Of a stretch of DNA of 28,299 nt, positions 23,441 to 28,299 are shown one piece after another. The position numbers were made by a program, and so were the translations under genes. Location of the stretch: positions 1-28,299 of the forward strand of contig CAZHPV010000030.1 of assembly GCA_964534845.1 (NCBI GenBank). The letters run 5' to 3'. Each line of letters opens with the position of its first letter. Positions within the stretch are counted from its first letter, which is position 1. A model generated the notes under the pieces. The model ran no database searches and was not told the origin of the DNA. It was given only the letters and a program-made list of their open reading frames with translations. Origin of the DNA: CALCKU01 sp964534845. Its GTDB lineage: Bacteria > Pseudomonadota > Alphaproteobacteria > Caulobacterales > Maricaulaceae.

Positions 23441-23500
23441 AGCGAATTAGCTCTAAAAGAAATAAAGAGTCAGATTATCAAGTAAACGGGTGAACGCTCG

Positions 23501-24238
23501 AGGGAGAGAAAGATTTCAAAAGAAAATTTAAAAAAGTGTATAGATATCTACGGTGATGAGGACGGTAAGGTCTTATACCATATCGAAAATCAGTGGTGCC
23601 GTCTTTATTCGACGTTCAAACAATATGCCAACCTCTTTGGAAAAGACAAGGAACGTGTCGATTTACTCAATGAGCACGCAGGATCTTTTTTTCGTAATGT
23701 CGCAGATCATTTTTTTGATGCTATTGTGTTGAATATATCTCGGTTAACTGACCCGCCAACCACAAAGCTCGGCAAGAAGACATTCAGGAATGTGACAATC
23801 ACTAGAATACCTGAAATGAAAATTACGCCCCCTGAGTTAAAAGCTGAACTTGAATCTGATATTAAAAGGGCGTTAAATTTGATTGATGATATTAAGAATG
23901 TCTATCGTAATAAACGTCTTGGTCACAATGATTTGGATGTCATGACTTCGGAAAAAGGATTTATACCTGATAGTGCGATCACTTCATTAAGAGAGATGAT
24001 TTATTCATTGCATGCCCCCTATAGAAAACTACGAATGGCTGTCGAAGGTGTAGATTGCAGACCAAGCGTAATAGATGATCGACCAGAATTTGGTCTGATG
24101 GGTGCCCTCTTTGTTTCGCGACATTGCAAAAGAACTTTCATTGAATCTTCTATTAGAGCATCCTTAGATGCTGGCGGACCGCCTCAAATTTTTCCTGATT
24201 GGCTGATGAAAAATGATGAAGAAACCAATTGGATGTAG
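23501..24238 (+). CDS. AbiU2-like HEPN-domain protein, probable ATT start at 23513
   Basis: The frame is open from 23486 to the stop at 24238. There is no ATG, GTG or TTG before GTG 23726, yet the upstream codons clearly belong to the protein: residues read SKENLKKCIDIYGDEDGKV, QWCRLYSTFKQYANLF, RVDLLNEHAGSFFRNV, then IVLNISRLTDPP. AGGGAGAG (23501-23508, included in this interval) is followed at 6 bases from its GGAG core by ATT 23513, giving 241 residues, a normal AbiU2 size. RNKRLGH (residues 132-138) is the Rx4-6H motif of HEPN RNases. The E(H/Y)AGSFF...LNISRLTDP pattern is what suggests AbiU2, a phage-abortive-infection-associated family. Either ATT is used as a rare start, or an original ATG has mutated and the gene is silenced. 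Codon use is more AT-rich than in gshA. Confidence 0.6.
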   Translation, partial: RERKISKENLKKCIDIYGDEDGKVLYHIENQWCRLYSTFKQYANLFGKDKERVDLLNEHAGSFFRNVADHFFDAIVLNISRLTDPPTTKLGKKTFRNVTITRIPEMKITPPELKAELESDIKRALNLIDDIKNVYRNKRLGHNDLDVMTSEKGFIPDSAITSLREMIYSLHAPYRKLRMAVEGVDCRPSVIDDRPEFGLMGALFVSRHCKRTFIESSIRASLDAGGPPQIFPDWLMKNDEETNWM

Positions 24239-24290
24239 TCTAGTATTAACTTCCTCTTTATCATCCCCCCAGATACTAATCCTTATGTTG

Positions 24291-25088
24291 CTAGCCTTGT
24301 GTTTTGATGTAATCATAAATGCCCAAAGTCCCATTGGTTTTAAAGGATGCGCCATAGCCGCCTAAAACTTTCATTTCTGGCCTCAGGGCAGACTCATCCC
24401 CAATTAACGCTGCGATAAATCCCGTTCCATGGTAACGCACAAACATACCGCCAATGTTTTTTTTGAGGTTTAAAGAATAATGGACAAAAAATTGGTCGTG
24501 GACCGCCCATTTACCCATTTCTAACCCCTGAAGGCTTGGTAGCTTCTTTATTAAATTAAGAAGAGGGTCATTTGTTAGAAGCTCTACGTTTGTCAACCAC
24601 CTAACCGTGACTAGTCCCTGAGGTGGAAATATTTTCCCATGTGTAAGCGTGAACCAATGAGCAAGACTTTGTTTTGCAGCCCAAGGGTTTAGCTTTTCTA
24701 CAAATAACTTTTGATCATCGAATATAATCTTACCGTAATTTTCGTCAACGTTGGGGCCTAGCTTAAATATATCTTTCATGTCTGGAATATTGCTTAAGCA
24801 CCCGCGCGATACTTTATCAAAGTAATCTTCTTCTGTATTGCCGAGCCCATTTATACTTCTATCGGACTGGGTTAGCGCGTAAAATGCGGCTAGTTGGTCA
24901 ATTTCACTCGTTCCATTATTACAACGTTTGCAAGCTGGAACTTCCATCCCTTGAGGCCTGTGCTTCTCCCAGAACATGATTTTGGGCGGTGCATGCTCGA
25001 TTGATTCTGTTGGCGTTTTTCCACCGCAAAGACAACAATACGGATGTGCGGCAATCATTTTTGATAGTCTATTTTTAGCTTGTCCCAT
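24291..25088 (-). CDS. HNH-like zinc protein, possible nuclease
   Basis: ATG 25088 is preferred to 25172 because MGQAKNRLSK is a common N-terminus for this protein type. The 265-residue product has CCLCGG at residues 18-23 and CKRCNNGTSEID at 53-64, giving two CxxC pairs for one zinc, with SIEHAPPKIMF between them. H32 and N57/N58 fit the H and N of an HNH (beta-beta-alpha metal) finger; the third His is not obvious (Asp64 is nearby), so catalysis is uncertain. The rest (FYALTQSDRS, NPWAAKQSLAHWFTLTHGK) is unrecognised. It converges on the HEPN gene, 52 bases apart, in the accessory pocket between gshA and the peptide transporter. A defence role is only inferred from context. Confidence 0.55.
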   Translation of the reverse strand: MGQAKNRLSKMIAAHPYCCLCGGKTPTESIEHAPPKIMFWEKHRPQGMEVPACKRCNNGTSEIDQLAAFYALTQSDRSINGLGNTEEDYFDKVSRGCLSNIPDMKDIFKLGPNVDENYGKIIFDDQKLFVEKLNPWAAKQSLAHWFTLTHGKIFPPQGLVTVRWLTNVELLTNDPLLNLIKKLPSLQGLEMGKWAVHDQFFVHYSLNLKKNIGGMFVRYHGTGFIAALIGDESALRPEMKVLGGYGASFKTNGTLGIYDYIKTQG

Positions 25089-25214
25089 TGGGTCGTTCCA
25101 TTGGTATCTTCCAATTGGATTAACATCAGAACTAGAATCACTAACACCCCTAGATAGGGTAAAGCAAGACAATGGCCAATGTCCGCTAAGCCACTGCCGT
25201 GGCCTTATCCGACT

Positions 25215-25239
25215 AAAATCGATTCACAGGATCGATTTT
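25215..25239. other. Strong 9-bp-arm hairpin between the HNH-like gene and the POT gene
   Basis: AAAATCGAT (25215-25223) and ATCGATTTT (25231-25239) pair around TCACAGG. On the plus strand it runs into one more T and then AGG, so it is terminator-like but has a poor U-tract. It is upstream of both flanking genes. It may be a leftover terminator from the gshA side, predating the accessory insertion. Confidence 0.45.
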
Positions 25240-25357
25240 TAGGCTACGCCTAACGTCTCCTAAGCCCCCATAACCTCCATCAAACCCTACACTTAATTTA
25301 CTTGTCATTTGAAACCTTAGGCGGCACATTGTTCGCGATATAAGAGAGAGTCGCTTT

Positions 25358-27121
25358 ATGGGTTTAGGATTTGGTATAGGCGTAACACTGATTTTTGTCG
25401 TGCTGGCGCCCTTTATTTTTGGACAAATGAAAGATCATCCGCAGGGGCTGAAAGTTTTATTTGCGGCGGAGATGTGGGAGCGCTTTTCCTATTACGGTAT
25501 GCGCGCCCTGCTGATTTTCTACCTCACTTGGCATTTCCTTATCGACCGCACCATGGCCTATCAGACCTATGCGGCCTATGTCGCCTTGGTTTACCTCGCG
25601 CCGCTGCTGGGCGGTTACTTGGCCGATAAATATATTGGATTTCGCAAAGCGGTCACTTATGGCGCCATTATGTTGGTGGTAGGGCACGGCCTGATGAGTA
25701 TTCACGGCGCGCCCGCCAAAGAGGTTTTAAACGTCGATGGACAGTCCTATGAAATCACCCGCTCTCATAAAATGGATCAAAATAAAACCCGCCATATTGT
25801 GATTAATGGGCAGAAAGCCCTGATTGAAAAATTTGTCCAGCCTAGCCTTGAAAGCGATCAGCGCACAGTGACTTACGCGGGTGCCAATGGCCAGAGCCAA
25901 ACGGTTGTCGGGTCTTTAAGCGTCAAGCAAAGCGGTTTTCATAAGAACATTCTCTTCCTCGCCATGTCGCTGATTGTTGTTGGGGTGGGCTTTCTAAAAC
26001 CCAATATTTCAACCTGTGTCGGCGCGCTTTATAAACAGGGCGATCCGCGCCGCGATACGGGCTTCACCCTTTATTATATGGGTATTAATATCGGCGCGGC
26101 GCTGGCCTCTATCTGGTGCGGCTATGTCGCTGTGCGCTTTGGCTGGGGCTTAGGCTTTGGTCTTGCGGCGATTGGAATGCTTATTGGCCTTATTGTGTTC
26201 CTGCGCGGGCAGCACTTGCTCGAAGGCACCGCCGAGCCGCGCGATGCGGCGCTTTTAAAACAACCAGTCATTGGCCGCATAAATTATGAGTGGATGGTCT
26301 ATCTGGCTGGGATTGCGATGACGGCTGTTGCCTATATGCTCTTCCAATATGTTGGCATTGTCGAGCCGCTCATGCACGTCACCGCCGCTGTCGTTCTGAC
26401 AGGCATCATCATCTATATGCTCACTAAGCTCGATAAGGTCGAGCGCGATAGAATGATTGGCTTGCTCGTGCTGGTGGTTTCCTCCGTGCTGTTTTGGACG
26501 CTCTTTGACCAAGGGCCAAGCACGCTCAATATTTTCGCCGCCGATTATGTCAGCGAGTCGATTGGCCCCGTCACCGTCACCGCGCCGCAGCTCCAATCGC
26601 TTAACCCGCTCTTCATTGTGATTTTCGGGATGATGTTCGCCGCCCTTTGGACGATGCTGGGCAAGCGCGGCAAAGAGCCTAATACTTTCGCCAAGTTCGG
26701 CCTCGCCATGATACAAATCGGGCTTGGCTTTTGGGTCTTGAAATTCGGGATGCAGTCTATGGGTATTGATGCAAACGGCAATCCCGGCAAAGTCGCCCTT
26801 ATCTGGGTCGCGTTGATGTATTTCCTCCACACAACAGGGGAGCTCTGCCTCTCGCCTGTGGGCCTCTCTGGGGTCACGCGGCTCTCGCCCGCCAAGATTG
26901 TTGGCTTCATGATGGGCGCATGGTTCCTCGCTTCATCTTATGCCAATATCGTGGCAGGGATTATCGCCAAGATGACCGTCGTGCCCGAAGGCACGCCCCC
27001 CGTAGAAGAGCTGGCCGTCTATTCCAGCGTCTTCACAAAGCTAGGCTTCGCCGCCGTCCTGCTAGGGATAGTCTTGCTGCTCGCCAGCCCGATGCTCAAG
27101 AAACTCTCTCACGGGAGGTAG
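25358..27121 (+). CDS. POT/PTR2 family proton-coupled peptide transporter with large TM3-TM4 insert
   Basis: A 587-residue MFS-type transporter that imports di- and tripeptides with protons across the inner membrane. EMWERFSYYGMRALLIFYL (residues 38-56) holds the ExxERFxYYG motif used in proton coupling and peptide carboxylate binding. GFLKPNISTCVGALY and FTLYYMGINIGAALA are the PTR2 signatures in TM4-TM5; FDQGPSTLN and GELCLSPVGLSGVTRLSP are in the second half. Between TM3 and TM4 (about residues 117-197) there is a hydrophilic insert of ~80 residues, predicted on the periplasmic side and rich in beta-like, Asn/Gln/Gly-containing stretches. GAGAGAG-like sequence precedes ATG 25358. It ends at an intrinsic terminator. 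Confidence 0.9.
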   Translation: MGLGFGIGVTLIFVVLAPFIFGQMKDHPQGLKVLFAAEMWERFSYYGMRALLIFYLTWHFLIDRTMAYQTYAAYVALVYLAPLLGGYLADKYIGFRKAVTYGAIMLVVGHGLMSIHGAPAKEVLNVDGQSYEITRSHKMDQNKTRHIVINGQKALIEKFVQPSLESDQRTVTYAGANGQSQTVVGSLSVKQSGFHKNILFLAMSLIVVGVGFLKPNISTCVGALYKQGDPRRDTGFTLYYMGINIGAALASIWCGYVAVRFGWGLGFGLAAIGMLIGLIVFLRGQHLLEGTAEPRDAALLKQPVIGRINYEWMVYLAGIAMTAVAYMLFQYVGIVEPLMHVTAAVVLTGIIIYMLTKLDKVERDRMIGLLVLVVSSVLFWTLFDQGPSTLNIFAADYVSESIGPVTVTAPQLQSLNPLFIVIFGMMFAALWTMLGKRGKEPNTFAKFGLAMIQIGLGFWVLKFGMQSMGIDANGNPGKVALIWVALMYFLHTTGELCLSPVGLSGVTRLSPAKIVGFMMGAWFLASSYANIVAGIIAKMTVVPEGTPPVEELAVYSSVFTKLGFAAVLLGIVLLLASPMLKKLSHGR

Positions 27122-27128
27122 GAATAAG

Positions 27129-27154
27129 AAAGCCCGCCGGTTTGAGCGGGCTTT
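27129..27154 (+). terminator. Intrinsic terminator of the peptide transporter gene
   Basis: AAAGCCCGC and GCGGGCTTT pair around eight bases, followed by TATTTTG, starting eight bases after the stop codon. Confidence 0.85.
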
Positions 27155-27183
27155 TATTTTGTCCATAGGGGCAGGGGCGGCGC

Positions 27184-27201
27184 GAGTGTCTTATTTTGGG
27201 C
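27184..27201 (+). repeat. Dispersed 18-bp repeat, copy 2
   Basis: Identical to 7235-7252. The sequence that follows (GACTTTAGGACGCTCA) has a looser relative after the third partial copy at 27885-27909 (TTAAGGCCGCTCA), so copies 2 and 3 bracket the AT-rich pocket at 27240-27821 in the same orientation. Confidence 0.4.
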
Positions 27202-27239
27202 GACTTTAGGACGCTCAACTTTTCCGAATACCCGCGTAA

Positions 27240-27465
27240 CTAACCCGCATTAATTGAAGCCAATATGATCAACTCGAACATGATTGTGGCATAAAAACAG
27301 GCTGACAAGAATATTACTAACTTATGCCTTTTAACTCCCCAAAAGGGATATGTTAGGAAAATTATTACTCCAATAGTTGTTCCAACAAATCCGAAAAAAA
27401 TTTAAAGTCATTACAAAAATTATTATTGGATGCTCTAATATAGGCCACTTCTCTTCATTATCCAT
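27240..27465 (-). pseudogene. Frameshifted small two-TM membrane protein
   Basis: From ATG 27465 the minus strand reads MDNEEKWPILEHPIIIFVMT, then meets a run of seven T (plus-strand A at 27394-27400). In frame it would stop at 27331-27333 after 44 residues. If one T is removed, the frame continues GFVGTTIGVIIFLTYPFWGV, KRHKLVIFLSACFYATIMFE, LIILASINAG and stops at 27240: 74 residues with two hydrophobic helices around a basic loop. The quality of the downstream frame shows that this was one gene. Cause may be a real indel, slippage-controlled expression, or a sequencing error in the homopolymer. No family recognised. It is 44 bases downstream of the 103-codon ORF on the same strand. Confidence 0.6.
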
Positions 27466-27509
27466 TATAAATTATCCAAACAGCCTGCACCACTCTAACT
27501 GACTCACCA

Positions 27510-27821
27510 TTACAATAAATCACGTAAATTTTTATCTATCCTGCGGAGATCATTTAAATCCTCAAAATTCTTATCTGCATCAGGATAAAACAAATCTCTA
27601 TAGTTCTTAGGACCGCGTCGACCTAAAAAATTATAGATACTTCTTATAGTTCTCTGTTGGTCAATTTCGAAATCTTCTAAAATAAAAACAAGACTTTTTT
27701 GCAAATGAGTCGAATTAGGAAACCTTTTAATTACTTCAAGAAGAGCAGTGAGATTAATTCTAATTTCATCGAGATGGGATGGGAGTATTTGTGGCAAATT
27801 CAATTCCTTCAATCGTTCCAA
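27510..27821 (-). CDS. Hypothetical protein without a canonical ATG, possibly 5'-truncated
   Basis: An open frame of ~103 codons with protein-like composition: many Asp/Glu, Lys/Arg and Leu, helical segments such as LTALLEVIKRFPNST and EIDQQRTIRSIYNFLGRRG, and DLNDLRRIDKNLRDLL at the end. No ATG is available near the 5' end: candidate starts are TTG 27821, or TTG 27797, which has GAAGGA several bases upstream; a stop codon lies three codons before 27821. The region is clearly more AT-rich than the neighbours, suggesting transfer. It may be the remains of a longer gene. No family recognised, and no function is proposed. Confidence 0.45.
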   Translation of the reverse strand: MERLKELNLPQILPSHLDEIRINLTALLEVIKRFPNSTHLQKSLVFILEDFEIDQQRTIRSIYNFLGRRGPKNYRDLFYPDADKNFEDLNDLRRIDKNLRDLL

Positions 27822-27882
27822 CGTAAATTAACTTACCGACAAGTGTTTAAATTTCAAAATCCTTTAGTATTTATCCCAGGGG

Positions 27883-27909
27883 CCTATTTTGGGCGATTAA
27901 GGCCGCTCA
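27883..27909 (+). repeat. Partial third copy of the dispersed repeat
   Basis: CCTATTTTGGGCGA followed by TTAAGGCCGCTCA resembles the sequence at 27190-27215 (12 identical bases, then a matching GCTCA at similar distance). Low support by itself. Confidence 0.25.
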
Positions 27910-27922
27910 TAAATCTGCCCAC

Positions 27923-27954
27923 AAAAAAGCCCGCTGCGATGGGCGGGCTTTTTT
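27923..27954. terminator. Intrinsic terminator after the DUF937-type gene
   Basis: GCCCGC (27929-27934) and GCGGGC (27943-27948) pair, flanked by six A on the left and eight T on the right, so it works in both directions. It lies 18 bases beyond the stop of the minus-strand DUF937-type gene. Confidence 0.85.
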
Positions 27955-27972
27955 TTATCTGTGCGCGTATGA

Positions 27973-28299
27973 TTAGCGTTTCATCAACATGCCGAGAATG
28001 TCATCCATCGAGTTACCGTCTCCGTCAGCATCAAGCATATTGCCGAGCATGCCCAGACCGTTTTGGTGAGCCGATGTTTGCCGTCTTTGCTGCCGACCCG
28101 CGGCCCCTGTTACAGCGCCTAAGATAGCGCCCAGACCGGACTGCTGCTTTCCACCCATAAGGTGCTGGATGGCCATGCCAGTTAAAGCTGACTTCATAGT
28201 GGGGGCGCTGGTTTGCTTAGATAAGCTGCCCATGGCCATAGTCGCAACCAATGGCAATAACTTCTTGAGGATTGAGCTATCAATACCTGTCTTTTGTGC
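27973..28299 (-). CDS. DUF937 family protein, C-terminal part (5' end outside window)
   Basis: The frame is open to the right edge and reads AQKTGIDSSILKKLLPLVAT there, so the gene starts beyond the window; about 108 codons are present. The pattern QxTGxDSSxLxKLLPxVATMxMGxLSKQT is typical of DUF937 proteins, small soluble proteins with no known biochemical role. The C-terminus has an Ala/Gly/Gln-rich linker (GLGAILGAVTGAAGRQQRR) and ends MLDADGDGNSMDDILGML, an acidic DxDGDGxxxDD string common in this family that resembles a calcium-binding loop. The terminator at 27923-27954 follows. Confidence 0.75.
   Translation of the reverse strand, partial: AQKTGIDSSILKKLLPLVATMAMGSLSKQTSAPTMKSALTGMAIQHLMGGKQQSGLGAILGAVTGAAGRQQRRQTSAHQNGLGMLGNMLDADGDGNSMDDILGMLMKR

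Noticed and set aside
23726..24238. GTG 23726 as the start of the HEPN gene
   Set aside because: It has no ribosome binding site and would cut off the family-like N-terminal ~71 residues that are open and coherent upstream.

Overview
The window looks like a chromosomal segment of an alphaproteobacterium of moderate GC content, probably from the Maricaulales/Hyphomonadaceae side. This is inferred from gene types only: an alphaproteobacterial-type rpsA-ihfB pair, a GlnT-type glutamine synthetase, an UrcA-like secreted protein, a plant/alphaproteobacterial-type GshA and an sdhCDA cluster. No rRNA or tRNA was recognised. The left edge cuts a glutamine synthetase gene and the right edge cuts a DUF937-type gene.

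Layout. 1-594: C-terminal part of GlnT. 687-4407: an envelope module of a DUF4956 membrane protein and an overlapping secreted SdiA-regulated-type beta-propeller, facing convergently a CotH-like secreted protein and a PPP-family metallophosphatase. 4600-7196: a secreted UrcA-like protein divergent from a membrane-anchored CadC-like regulator (winged helix, TM, TolB/FlgO-like domain, TPRs); three phased direct repeats lie between them. 7374-8915: a lone PcfJ-like protein. 9175-10312: a hotdog thioesterase and a YxaF/LmrA-type TetR repressor behind a clear palindromic operator. 10437-12074: SulP anion transporter. 12240-14869 (minus strand): mscL, ihfB and rpsA, with two good terminators. 15198-18137: two overlapping hotdog thioesterases, a MATE exporter and a GNAT acetyltransferase. 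18265-20777: sdhC-sdhD-sdhA without sdhB. 20914-23169: an enoyl-CoA hydratase/isomerase and gshA. 23170-25088: an accessory pocket holding a second, leftover gshA tail, an AbiU2-like HEPN protein and an HNH-like zinc protein. 25358-27121: POT-family peptide transporter. 27184-27821: an AT-rich pocket with a frameshifted small membrane protein and an unrecognised 103-codon ORF. 27973-28299: DUF937-type protein.

Most notable observations. (1) Both membrane anchors of succinate dehydrogenase lack the histidines that normally ligate heme b (Met82 in SdhC, Tyr63 in SdhD), although the quinone-site residues remain; SdhD has a Cys one residue along, at the spacing I recall for the yeast Sdh4 heme-ligand Cys. 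(2) Directly after the gshA stop codon, in frame, is a second 53-residue GshA C-terminus, 29/53 identical and without gaps, so the locus carries a fossil of a tandem paralogue or of a tail exchange. (3) The HEPN/AbiU2 gene has no ATG, GTG or TTG at the right place but has a well-placed Shine-Dalgarno before an ATT codon. (4) A two-TM small protein is broken by one extra base in a run of seven T. Several palindromes and phased repeats make good operator candidates.
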